From contig CAYXRK010000120.1 of assembly GCA_964467615.1 (NCBI GenBank), forward strand, positions 1 through 14,344: a stretch of DNA of 14,344 nt, written 5' to 3'. This document shows positions 6,252-13,126 of the stretch, in pieces. Position numbers and translations under genes: made by a program. Source of the stretch: CAYXRK01 sp964467615 (GTDB lineage Bacteria; Hydrogenedentota; Hydrogenedentia; Hydrogenedentales; GCA-2746185). A model generated the notes under the pieces. The model was given only the letters and a program-made list of their open reading frames with translations, was not told the origin of the DNA and did no database searches. The first letter of the stretch is position 1; each line of letters opens with the position of its first letter.

Positions 6252-6986
6252 ATGACGAAAATCCTGATTCGTTGCGGCAATTTCTTTTTTCACTATCGGG
6301 ACTTCTTATTTCCGTTCATTTTTCTGTCCCTCGCGCTGCTCATCAAGCCGATCCGCTTCGAGAGCGATCCGCGACTCGATTACTACATGGACGCCGCGGG
6401 GCTTGCGGTTGCGGTCGCCGGCCAGGCCCTCCGGGCCGTCGTCATCGGCCTGGCCTATGTGAAGCGCGGCGGAAAAAATAAACACATCTACGCGGACGAT
6501 CTCGTCCAGGAAGGCATCTTCGCGCACTCGCGCAACCCGCTCTACGTCGGCAACCTGATGGTGCTCGCGGGACTCATCGTCATCCACGGCGCGCCGCTGT
6601 TTATTGCCATCGGCGGCGCGTTCTACTTTTTCGCGTACATCACAATCACGCTCGCTGAGGAGGAATTTCTCGGCGCGAAATTTGGAGACAAGTATCGCGA
6701 GTATTGCCAACGCGTGCCGCGCTTCATTCCCCGTTTGAAGGGAATCCGCCAATCGACATCGGGCATGTCTTTCGATTGGCAGCGCGTGTTGCGAAAGGAG
6801 TATGGCAGCACGTTCACCTGGATTCTCTGCGCCATGCTGACGTTCGTCTGGGAGAAGTACCATTACGACGGTCTCGACGCCGCTCTGCCAAGGATGTACG
6901 GCGTAGCCATCGCACTGCCCGTGATGCTGGTCTGTTACTTCGCCGTCCGCTTTCTGAAAAAAGCGAAACGCCTCGGCCGCGACTAG
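6252..6986 (+). CDS. Isoprenylcysteine carboxyl methyltransferase-like membrane protein
   Basis: A 244-residue integral membrane protein with about six hydrophobic spans (near 16-33, 45-68, 98-113, 117-135, 185-200, 214-234). The SAM-binding signature of the ICMT/PEMT-type membrane methyltransferases is clear: EGIFAHSRNPLYVG (87-100), then AEEEFLGAKFGDKYREYCQRVPRFIP (135-160, given as motif blocks AEEEFL, FGDKYREY, VPRFIP). The part after residue 165, with two more helices, extends beyond the core domain. Bacteria lack prenylated CAAX proteins, so the acceptor is probably a lipid or small molecule; unknown. It follows the CmoA-like gene by 50 bp and is likely co-transcribed. Its TAG stop (6984-6986) lies within the first bases of a dispersed repeat, so the natural C-terminus may have been altered by the insertion. 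Confidence 0.85.
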   Translation: MTKILIRCGNFFFHYRDFLFPFIFLSLALLIKPIRFESDPRLDYYMDAAGLAVAVAGQALRAVVIGLAYVKRGGKNKHIYADDLVQEGIFAHSRNPLYVGNLMVLAGLIVIHGAPLFIAIGGAFYFFAYITITLAEEEFLGAKFGDKYREYCQRVPRFIPRLKGIRQSTSGMSFDWQRVLRKEYGSTFTWILCAMLTFVWEKYHYDGLDAALPRMYGVAIALPVMLVCYFAVRFLKKAKRLGRD

Positions 6987-7157
6987 CAGCCCGTGACAAA
7001 AGTCGCCCGTCAATACGACTTACTCCCATCGGCCGGCCTTGTCCGGTTAGAGACCTAAAAAATGTCCCAATTTCGTCATTGCGAAGGAGCGCGCCTTTCT
7101 GTCCGCCGCGGCGGACGCGCGTATGTGGCAATCTCGACTTTTGCCACGGGCTGCTGG
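6983..7157. mobile_element. MITE-like element with 23-bp inverted ends
   Basis: The left end (6983-7005) begins CTAGCAGCCCGTG, and the right end (7135-7157) is its reverse complement at 21 of 23 positions. The 175-bp element contains no plausible gene. A third copy of the end, in the left orientation, lies at 14291-14313 and also matches the left end at 21 of 23. I could not see a clean target-site duplication (GCGA before the left end, GCGC after the right end). The inside carries a separate palindromic repeat. The structure suggests a non-autonomous transposable element or a paired-end intergenic repeat; no transposase is in the window. Confidence 0.6.
7074..7139. repeat. Palindromic dispersed repeat of the CGTCATTGCGA...GGCAATCTC type
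   Basis: The stretch opens with CGTCATTGCGAAGGAGC and closes with GTGGCAATCTCGACT, with a perfect 16-bp palindrome GTCCGCCGCGGCGGAC at 7101-7116 in the middle. Sequences with these ends are found as dispersed intergenic repeats in many unrelated bacteria and give rise to spurious predicted proteins beginning RHCE; the same reading (RHCEGA) appears here on the plus strand. The core would fold as a strong hairpin. A 10-bp piece of it, AATCTCGACT, recurs at 7169-7178. Confidence 0.6.
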
Positions 7158-7386
7158 GCGCCTGCGGAAATCTCGACTGCCGCACATGCGCGGGCGTTGC
7201 GAATTCGCTGTTGCTCGCCGCCATTTCTAACGGAATGCGCGCTCGGGTGTCCAATCCATGTGAAGAAGATGAAGATGCCGCAAAAATTTTCGACTGCTAG
7301 CCTATCAGGGGTGGAGTTTGCGGGCTTGGAATTCGATGTCTGACTGGCGGCCGCTGGCGGTTAACTACGAATAAGGAGTGTGTTGC
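7158..7386. other. Intergenic remainder before the beta-propeller gene
   Basis: Apart from the short repeated AATCTCGACT at 7169-7178, I see no gene or clear promoter in this stretch. The plus-strand open frames that cross it read through the repeat and have no family character. It ends with an AAGGAG ribosome site at 7373-7378 for the next gene. Confidence 0.5.
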
Positions 7387-8316
7387 ATGCGTTCGGTAAT
7401 CGAAATTGGGGCGAAGGTGATCACTGTGTTGGCGGTGTCGTTCGTGATGGCGCCGAGAGCGTTTGCGCATCCTGGGACCGGAATCGTGGTGGACGATCAG
7501 GGCAATGTTTATTTCTCGCACACGGGACTCGGCATTTGGAAGGTCGACCCGCAGGGAAAACTCACTCGCCGCGAGGGGCCAGGGTATCACTATATGATCG
7601 AAGACCCGAAGGGGGCGTTCATCGGGCAGCGTTGGCCGCATTTTGCAGATGGTGTGATTGAGGTCATAGGGACAAACCCGACGCTGCTGTGCGGCAGCAG
7701 TTTTCCGATCACGATTGGGTTGGACGGGGCCCTGTACTATGCGGATTTTGCGAGCACCGCTCCGGTCCACGTCACGCGGCTGGGACCTCAGGGGAAACCG
7801 ACCGATTTCGCGACGCTGCCGATTGCGATTGAAACCAGCTTTGAGGGAAAACCGATCGAGGCGCAGTGGATTCATGGTCTTGCGGCGGGGCCGGATGGGA
7901 ATCTCTATTACGCCGAGAAAGACTCGGTGCGGCGGATTGATTCGAAGGGGGTGGTGTCGGCGGTAGCGGAGAAGATTATCGTTCCGGATTGCTTGCATCC
8001 GGAGGCGGTACCGGACAGTCGCGGCGAACCGGTGCTGCGGAACTTGGATGTGGCGGCGGACGGGACAATATACGTCGCGGCGGCGGCGTGCAGCGCGGTG
8101 TTGCGTATCACGCAAAAGGGTGAGGTCAGTGTCGCGCTGCAAGCGGCGGACAACTGGTCGCCAATGGGGGTCGATGTGAAGGGTGACGATTTGTATGTTT
8201 TGGAATTTCTCTACATCGACGTGGAGTTGCGCGAGGAGTGGCTGCCGCGGGTGCGGAAGGTTTCGAAGGACGGGACGATCACGACGCTCGCTACGATTAC
8301 CGAAGTGCCGAAGTAG
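7387..8316 (+). CDS. Exported NHL/SMP-30-like beta-propeller protein
   Basis: A 309-residue protein with a signal peptide (residues 1-27, cleaved after RAFA, giving HPGTG). The mature part has at least five beta-propeller blade strands of the 'G-hydrophobic-DG-N-hydrophobic-Y' type: GIVVDDQGNVYFSH (32-45), ITIGLDGALYYADF, GLAAGPDGNLYYAE, LDVAADGTIYVAAA and GVDVKGDDLYVLEF. This is the pattern of NHL repeats and SMP-30/gluconolactonase propellers, which act as binding scaffolds or lactonases; I cannot identify catalytic residues. The ATG at 7387 with an AAGGAG 8 bases upstream is preferred to an in-frame GTG at 7378 that overlaps the ribosome site. It may be the first gene of the unit containing the sigma factor, which begins within about 60 bp. 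Confidence 0.82.
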   Translation: MRSVIEIGAKVITVLAVSFVMAPRAFAHPGTGIVVDDQGNVYFSHTGLGIWKVDPQGKLTRREGPGYHYMIEDPKGAFIGQRWPHFADGVIEVIGTNPTLLCGSSFPITIGLDGALYYADFASTAPVHVTRLGPQGKPTDFATLPIAIETSFEGKPIEAQWIHGLAAGPDGNLYYAEKDSVRRIDSKGVVSAVAEKIIVPDCLHPEAVPDSRGEPVLRNLDVAADGTIYVAAAACSAVLRITQKGEVSVALQAADNWSPMGVDVKGDDLYVLEFLYIDVELREEWLPRVRKVSKDGTITTLATITEVPK

Positions 8317-8378
8317 ACGGCAACGGTGCGGGCGCAATCCCTAACGAAATGTGTGACAATTCGTCTAATGTGTTAGTG

Positions 8379-8951
8379 ATGGAAGCTCGAGTTCAGATTG
8401 CCGATGGTAGCGTGATGGCCGGGATACTCCGGGAAATGGCCGTGGACGTTGAGGATGCGCCCGATCCGTTTGAGGCGATCCTTGCGCGGGAGTATCCGCG
8501 GGTCCGGCGGCTTGCGCGACGGTTCGGGATTGTCGAGGCGGACCTGGACGACGCGGCGCAGGACGTGTTGGCGAAGGCGTGGGCGAAACGCGGCGGCTTT
8601 GGCAATCGCGCGAGCGTCTCGACGTGGATCACGCGAATCGCGCTGAACCACTTTTCGACGATGGTCAAGCGGCAACGTTGGCGTTTGGCTTTCAGCATTC
8701 CGCAGGCGGCGAGGCGGCCGGTGGTCACGCCGAGAGCGGAGAGCCAAACCAAGGAAGCGTACGAGGTGGCTTCGCGGTGTATCGGCGCGCTGTCGCGAAA
8801 ACAGCGGGACGCGTTCGTGCTGCGGTATCTGGAGGAAATGAGGTTCGCGGAGGTGGCCGAGGCACTGGGAATTACGGAGGGCGCGGCGCGGGCGCGGGCC
8901 TTCGAGGCGCGTAGCAAACTTCGCGAAATGTTACGGGAGTATGAACTATGA
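8379..8951 (+). CDS. ECF-type RNA polymerase sigma factor
   Basis: A sigma-70 family group 4 factor of about 190 residues. Region 2 runs from about residue 31 to 100: FEAILAREYPRVRRLARRFG, DLDDAAQDVLAKAWAKRGGF (2.2, core binding) and ASVSTWITRIALNHF (2.3-2.4, -10 recognition). Region 4 is at about 135-185: LSRKQRDAFVLRYLEEMRFAEVAEALGITEGAARARAFEARSKLR, an HTH for the -35 element (seen as blocks LSRKQRDAF, FAEVAEALGITEGAAR). The start is uncertain: ATGs at 8349, 8379, 8415 and 8436 are all in frame, none with a good ribosome site, and all leave region 2 intact. The gene overlaps the anti-sigma gene by 4 bp (ATGA), so the pair is made together. It presumably drives its own operon. Confidence 0.88.
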   Translation: MEARVQIADGSVMAGILREMAVDVEDAPDPFEAILAREYPRVRRLARRFGIVEADLDDAAQDVLAKAWAKRGGFGNRASVSTWITRIALNHFSTMVKRQRWRLAFSIPQAARRPVVTPRAESQTKEAYEVASRCIGALSRKQRDAFVLRYLEEMRFAEVAEALGITEGAARARAFEARSKLREMLREYEL

Positions 8952-9631
8952 GTGAAACTAGGATGAGATGTATAGACGACGCTATGCTGTTGGCGTACCA
9001 CGAAGGCGGGCTCGACGACGAATCGCGCCGACGCGTGGACGAGCACCTTCAGCTCCACCCCGAAGACAGCGAGCGGATTAGCGCATTCGACCGCGATCTG
9101 GATTTTATGAAGACGGCGATGTCGGACGCGGTCGTTCCGTTTCCGGATAGTGCGGCGATCAGGCGGCGTGCGAGGGGAATGATCGTGCGCAGGACGACAA
9201 TACGATACGCGGCCGTTGCGGCTGTGATGCTGATGGTCGCGGCGCCTTTCGTGTTGAACCAGAACGACAACCCGGTTGCGCCTGCGCCGATGGCGAACGC
9301 CGACGAATCACTCGATATGGATTACCTGAAGGCGGCGGTTGCGCAGTTGGAATATGAGACCGAGGTGATCCGCGCGATGAACCGGCGGTCGGAGCGCGTG
9401 ACGCCGGGGCTCGAGTTGATGTATGCACGAATCGAGGATGGCCTCCTCCCCCACTCCGCCGAAGAAGAATCCGCGAGCATTCTGTTGTGCGCGGCAAAGT
9501 ATTGGACCAACCGTGACGCGGAGTTGTCAGAAGCGCGTTATCGCGACCTGGCGACGTTTTTTCCGGGTTCATTCGCGGCCGCGGAGGCGAAAGACCACGG
9601 TGGCTTTTCAAATCAAAGCAGCACCCTCTAA
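8948..9631 (+). CDS. Membrane-bound anti-sigma-factor-like protein
   Basis: A 227-residue protein with an N-terminal cytoplasmic region of about 85 residues, one transmembrane helix at about 86-103 (YAAVAAVMLMVAAPFVL) and an outside region of about 120 residues. The N-terminus (LLAYHEGGLDDESRRRVDEHLQLHPED) has the layout of the zinc-binding anti-sigma domain, but the HxxxCxxC motif reads HxxxHxxD (H33, H37, D40), so zinc binding is doubtful or uses other ligands. The outer part ends with a TPR-like helix pair (SILLCAAKYW ... ARYRDLATFFPGSFAAAEA). Position and 4-bp overlap with the sigma gene make it the likely partner that holds the sigma factor until an envelope signal arrives. Assignment rests on context as much as on sequence. 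Confidence 0.8.
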   Translation: MSETRMRCIDDAMLLAYHEGGLDDESRRRVDEHLQLHPEDSERISAFDRDLDFMKTAMSDAVVPFPDSAAIRRRARGMIVRRTTIRYAAVAAVMLMVAAPFVLNQNDNPVAPAPMANADESLDMDYLKAAVAQLEYETEVIRAMNRRSERVTPGLELMYARIEDGLLPHSAEEESASILLCAAKYWTNRDAELSEARYRDLATFFPGSFAAAEAKDHGGFSNQSSTL

Positions 9632-9643
9632 AGGAGTTGGACG

Positions 9644-10339
9644 ATGAAATACCTGGTCATCATTGCCACGTTGTTGCTGTCAGCACAGCCGTCGTTCGCG
9701 GGGGCAACGTTGGAAGAACTGCTTGCGGCGGCGCAAAAGACGGACGTGGCGCTACGCGAACTCGATATTGAAATGCTGAAGGCCCTCCATGCCAAAACGT
9801 CTCAATCGATTGGCGAAGAAATCCGCGAACTCGATAAACGCAAGTTTGAATTCGAGCTGGAACTTGCACGCACCAATGCGCGCCGCGAAGCGGTCCTTGC
9901 GAAGATTAAGGAAGAAGACGCGCGCAAGAACGTGCAACTGGAAATGATCCAAAGGAAGATGCAGAGCGTGAAGGCAAAACGCGCGTTGTTGCAGGCGGAG
10001 ATGGAGAAAGCCTCGAAGAGCGTCGACGCCGGTGACCTCCCGCCGCATCAACTGACCCAACTGAAACTACAATTGATAGAACTTGACGACCAGCAGTCCT
10101 CGCTCGAGCTTGCGCTGCCGCAGAGCAGTTCGCATTTTGCGGATTCGTTGGCCGAGATCGAAGTCGAGATCGCGGGCATCGAGGCCGTTAGACGAACGGT
10201 CGATGCGCGCGGCGAATTGTTGACTCCGCTGTTTGAGAGGGCCATCGAGTTCGAACAACAGCGTATCGAACTGACGAACAAGCAGGCGGAACTGGCGCGC
10301 GCCATTACCGAGATTAGCGCCCGGATGAAGTCGCGCTGA
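9644..10339 (+). CDS. Exported coiled-coil protein of unknown function
   Basis: A 231-residue protein with a signal peptide (residues 1-19, MKYLVIIATLLLSAQ, cleaved after SFA). The rest is nearly all charged and helical, rich in E, K, R, L and A with heptad-like spacing through about 40-110 (for example FEFELELARTNARREAVLAKI, seen as FELELARTNARREA) and again at about 130-230. It has no cysteine, no catalytic motif and no second membrane span, so it should be a soluble periplasmic rod or part of an envelope complex. A strong AAGGAG (9631-9636) that shares bases with the anti-sigma stop codon sits 7 bases before the ATG, which ties it to the sigma/anti-sigma operon. It might be a sensor or a target of that regulon; I do not recognise a family. 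Confidence 0.8.
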   Translation: MKYLVIIATLLLSAQPSFAGATLEELLAAAQKTDVALRELDIEMLKALHAKTSQSIGEEIRELDKRKFEFELELARTNARREAVLAKIKEEDARKNVQLEMIQRKMQSVKAKRALLQAEMEKASKSVDAGDLPPHQLTQLKLQLIELDDQQSSLELALPQSSSHFADSLAEIEVEIAGIEAVRRTVDARGELLTPLFERAIEFEQQRIELTNKQAELARAITEISARMKSR

Positions 10340-10544
10340 TCCCGGTTCGTGCGCAAAATCACGGGCCTCGGACCGCCTGGCGATCCAAGAGCATGGGCGA
10401 GATACACCACTACGCCGCACTTGGGTCGAGATCGCGTAAGAAGAGCAACGGACCGGATGTGTCGTGGCCCGAACCCCCAGTGCAGCTTCGGTAGTCGCAC
10501 GATCGGTCGTTGGCCGAAGTCTCGAAACGCGGAAGGATTGATCG

Positions 10545-11657
10545 ATGAAGGCTGGCTTGTTTCGCCGGGTGATTTTGACGATCCATCTTATCGTCGGCCT
10601 CACCGCCGCGCTGGTCCTAATAGTTGTTGGGTTGACAGGCGTGGCGTTGGCGTATCGCGACAACTATGTCCGTTGGGTACACCCCTCGTTCTTCAAGGCT
10701 GGGTCAGGTACGGGGCCGCTCAGCGAAGACGCGTTGGTGGCCGCGGTCGAGAAGGAGGCCGCGTCCGCGAAAGTCGAGACGGCACTGATGCTGTCGCCGG
10801 TGGCGCGGCTGTACTTCCTGGACAAGCATGGGCCGTTGTGGGCGAATCGGTACACGGGCGAGGTGCTGGACGCGCACACGGGCCAATCGTGGAGCAGCAA
10901 GCTGGTCATCAATTCTACGCAGTTGCACACGAAGCTGATGGCCGGCGACGCGGGTCGGGTCGTCGTGAACGTCGCCAAGTTTCTGGTGCTCGTGCTCGTG
11001 CCGACCGGGCTGTTCCTCTGGTGGCGGACGAAGCGCCGATCCGTGAAGTGGACGGCGGGTTGGTATCGCGTTCTTTGGGACTTGCACAACTGCGCCGGAA
11101 TAATCGGCGCTGTTCCAATTCTGTTTCTGGCGTTCACCGGGATGATGATCGCCATAAGAATTCCCGAGTCGGCATTCACGGAGGCGAACCCGCAGTTGAA
11201 GGCGCGGGAGCCGAGATCGGTGCGGCCGGCGGACGCGGGGACGCGCCCCAAGCTGTCGCTCGACGCGGTCATCGCGGCGGCGGACGCGGCGCTGCCCGAC
11301 TCGCCGACACTTCAGGTGCAGTATCCCGAGTCGCCGTGGTCAGCGTTTGTGGTGCGCAAACGCGCGGGCGAATTCTCGGCGCAAGGCCCGCACTGCCATG
11401 TGTTTGTGGACCTTTATTCGGGCGAAGTGTTGCGGGTGGATGACGCGCGGGAATACTCGGCAGGGTTTAGGTGGTATCAACTCGCGAAGAAAATGCACAG
11501 CGGCGAATTGTTCGGGACCTTCGGAAGGAGCATCCTCGCGGTGGGTAGTTCGCTCATGGTCGTGTCGTCGATTACGGGTATCGGACTCGGACTGAAGAAA
11601 CTCGCCGGATCCTGGAGGCGGTTTCGAAGCCGCAAGCCTGTGCGGGAATCCGCATAA
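10545..11657 (+). CDS. PepSY-associated TM helix (PepSY_TM) protein
   Basis: A 370-residue inner-membrane protein with four spans (about 10-36, 142-160, 184-206, 326-350) and two large outside loops. Each loop carries a PepSY-like element, NRYTGEVLDAHTG (101-113) and VDLYSGEVLRVDD (288-300). Membrane-edge histidines typical of the family are present: H14 in IHLIVGL, H128 in LHTKLMAGD, H181 in DLHNCAG and H318 in MHSGELFG; these are thought to hold haem or metal. Relatives such as PiuB are often linked to siderophore or iron uptake and are proposed ferric reductases, but no TonB receptor or iron gene is nearby. The ATG is preceded by GGAAGGA (10531-10537). It lies 205 bp after the coiled-coil gene, so membership of that operon is uncertain. 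Confidence 0.9.
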   Translation: MKAGLFRRVILTIHLIVGLTAALVLIVVGLTGVALAYRDNYVRWVHPSFFKAGSGTGPLSEDALVAAVEKEAASAKVETALMLSPVARLYFLDKHGPLWANRYTGEVLDAHTGQSWSSKLVINSTQLHTKLMAGDAGRVVVNVAKFLVLVLVPTGLFLWWRTKRRSVKWTAGWYRVLWDLHNCAGIIGAVPILFLAFTGMMIAIRIPESAFTEANPQLKAREPRSVRPADAGTRPKLSLDAVIAAADAALPDSPTLQVQYPESPWSAFVVRKRAGEFSAQGPHCHVFVDLYSGEVLRVDDAREYSAGFRWYQLAKKMHSGELFGTFGRSILAVGSSLMVVSSITGIGLGLKKLAGSWRRFRSRKPVRESA

Positions 11658-11847
11658 GGCGTCAAATCGCTTGGGCTAACGCCGCTGCCTCGGCCGAGAA
11701 TCGCCAACCACAACTAAGAGTCCCGGCATGGCACCAGTCGATGCAGGGTGGCTTCAAGGGAACCGCTTGACCAACTCGACGAGTATCTTGCGATGGCGCG
11801 GAAGTAGCGAGACGGTCCAAAGTTGGAACAATATGTTGTAACGTCGT

Positions 11848-11876
11848 TTCAACGCTACCGTGAACGGTAGTATGAT
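11848..11876 (+). promoter_or_regulatory. Possible promoter with an inverted repeat in its spacer
   Basis: In the 281-bp gap before the methyltransferase, a TATGAT -10 (11871-11876) lies 17 bp after a weak TTCAAC -35 (11848-11853). A 6-bp inverted repeat CTACCG-TGAA-CGGTAG (11855-11870) fills the spacer right up to the -10. This could be an operator; the -35 is poor. Confidence 0.3.
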
Positions 11877-11938
11877 CGCGGCGATCCACACTGCGGTCTC
11901 GTTGCAACTTTCTCCCACTCAATTCGCAAGGATTCATC

Positions 11939-12796
11939 ATGCCCGAAGTTCTGTCGAATGAAGAACAGATCACGTATTGGAACGAAAAGGCCGGCCCGAA
12001 ATGGGTCGCGCTGCAAGAGCGGCTGGACGCGCAGCTCGATCCGTTCGGCCGCGCGGTCTTCGACCAGATCGGCCTAAGGCCCGGCGAGCGCGTGCTCGAT
12101 ATCGGTTGCGGATGCGGCGCAACCACGCTCGAGGCCGCCGCGCGCGTGAGCCCCAGCGGCGCAGCGACGGGCGCGGACATCTCGCGGCCCATGCTCGAGC
12201 GCGCCCGCGAACGCGCGAAGGCCGGCGCAGTCGCGAATGTTTCCTTCATCGAGGCGGATGCGCAGGTCTTCGCGTTCACGCCGGGCGAGTTCGACGCGAC
12301 CATCTCGCGTTTCGGCGTGATGTTCTTCGCTGATCCAGCGGCGGCTTTCGCGAATATACGGCGCGCACTGAAGCCGGGCGGCACCCTCTGTTTCATCTGT
12401 TGGCGGCCGATGATGGAAAACCCGTGGGTGCTCATACCGCTTCAGGCCGCGGCCAAACACATCGAGCTTCCGCCGCCGCCGGAACCGGGCGCGCCGGGGC
12501 CGTTTGCGTTCGCCGACGCCGAGCGCGTTCGCGGAATCTTAAATTCCGCAGGATATGCAAACGTGCAGATCGACAAACACGACGCGCGCCTCTCCATCGG
12601 CGGAACGAAGAACCTGGACAAGAGCGTCGAATCCGCGATGGACATCGGCCCCGTCAGTTCGCTGCTCATGGACAAGGACGACACCATCCGCCAAAAAGTC
12701 CGCGATAGCATTCGCGAAGCGCTCGAGCCCCTCTTGACCCCAAACGGCGTCATCATGGACTGGGCGGCCTGGATAGTTAGCGCGCGGAACGTTTGA
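11939..12796 (+). CDS. Class I SAM-dependent methyltransferase
   Basis: A 285-residue Rossmann-fold methyltransferase of the UbiE/COQ5-like broad group. It begins with the characteristic ITYWNEKAGPKWVALQERLD and has motif I VLDIGCGCG (52-60), the ribose-binding acidic D80 in GADISRPML, EADAQ (105-109), the post-motif strand ISRFGVMFF (122-130) and LKPGGTLCFICW (144-155). The C-terminal part (from about 175) is a lid region without a further known domain. The substrate is not evident. It is alone on its strand and its last 20 bp overlap the end of the convergent AbrB-type gene. Confidence 0.92.
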   Translation: MPEVLSNEEQITYWNEKAGPKWVALQERLDAQLDPFGRAVFDQIGLRPGERVLDIGCGCGATTLEAAARVSPSGAATGADISRPMLERARERAKAGAVANVSFIEADAQVFAFTPGEFDATISRFGVMFFADPAAAFANIRRALKPGGTLCFICWRPMMENPWVLIPLQAAAKHIELPPPPEPGAPGPFAFADAERVRGILNSAGYANVQIDKHDARLSIGGTKNLDKSVESAMDIGPVSSLLMDKDDTIRQKVRDSIREALEPLLTPNGVIMDWAAWIVSARNV

Positions 12797-13103
12797 CTGA
12801 TTTTCTACTCGTCCGTTTCGGTTGAGAGTGAAGGTGCTCCACGAGTTCCTCCACCGTGCTGAAAGGCCCGAGGGCCTTGCCTTCCTTAATCTCTTTCAAT
12901 GATCGCCTGAGCGCCGCGCGCATCTTCGGTCCGAGGGGTTCTCCGGTAATCGGATATCCATCGGCCGAAAATTTTCGCCGAATGACCGCCTCGTTATTCC
13001 TGTAGGTCACTTCCACATAGTCGTACGGCTCAAGGCCCAACTTCCGAAAGATGGATTTTGGTATGACGACCTCACGCTTGGAATTGACTCGAACGGTAGC
13101 CAT
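12777..13103 (-). CDS. AbrB/MazE/SpoVT-type DNA-binding protein, apparently orphan antitoxin
   Basis: A 108-residue protein whose first 48 residues form the swapped-hairpin AbrB domain (MATVRVNSKREVVIPKSIF, LGLEPYDYVEVTYRNNEAVIRRK). The tail MRAALRRSLKEIKEGKALG and PFSTVEELVEHLHS is the kind seen in AbrB-type antitoxins that pair with RelE-like toxins, and it ends in a basic stretch (KRTSRKSVKRSAR). The frame is open back to 13187, but the ATG at 13103 has a perfect AGGAGG before it. No toxin follows: the next DNA is the end of the convergent methyltransferase. It lies 23 bp after the membrane-protein gene upstream and is likely the last gene of that operon. It may be a remnant antitoxin or a stand-alone regulator. 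Confidence 0.87.
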   Translation of the reverse strand: MATVRVNSKREVVIPKSIFRKLGLEPYDYVEVTYRNNEAVIRRKFSADGYPITGEPLGPKMRAALRRSLKEIKEGKALGPFSTVEELVEHLHSQPKRTSRKSVKRSAR

Positions 13104-13126
13104 CGAAGCCTCCTGCGGGACACGAC

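Noticed and set aside
6983..7178. Repeated motifs considered as a CRISPR array
   Set aside because: The copies are inverted rather than direct, only two to three in number, and not regularly spaced; no cas gene is present.
7062..7343. A 93-codon plus-strand open frame starting with an RHCE-like peptide
   Set aside because: It is a reading of the palindromic intergenic repeat, a well-known source of spurious protein predictions, and has no ribosome site.
10349..11443. A 364-codon plus-strand open frame
   Set aside because: It overlaps the PepSY-TM gene in another frame, has a glycine/arginine-rich composition typical of a GC-rich shadow frame, and shows no family motif, while the PepSY frame has clear spans and conserved histidines.
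11662..12435. A 257-codon minus-strand open frame
   Set aside because: It lies antisense to the methyltransferase, whose SAM motifs are intact; the antisense reading has no recognisable domain.
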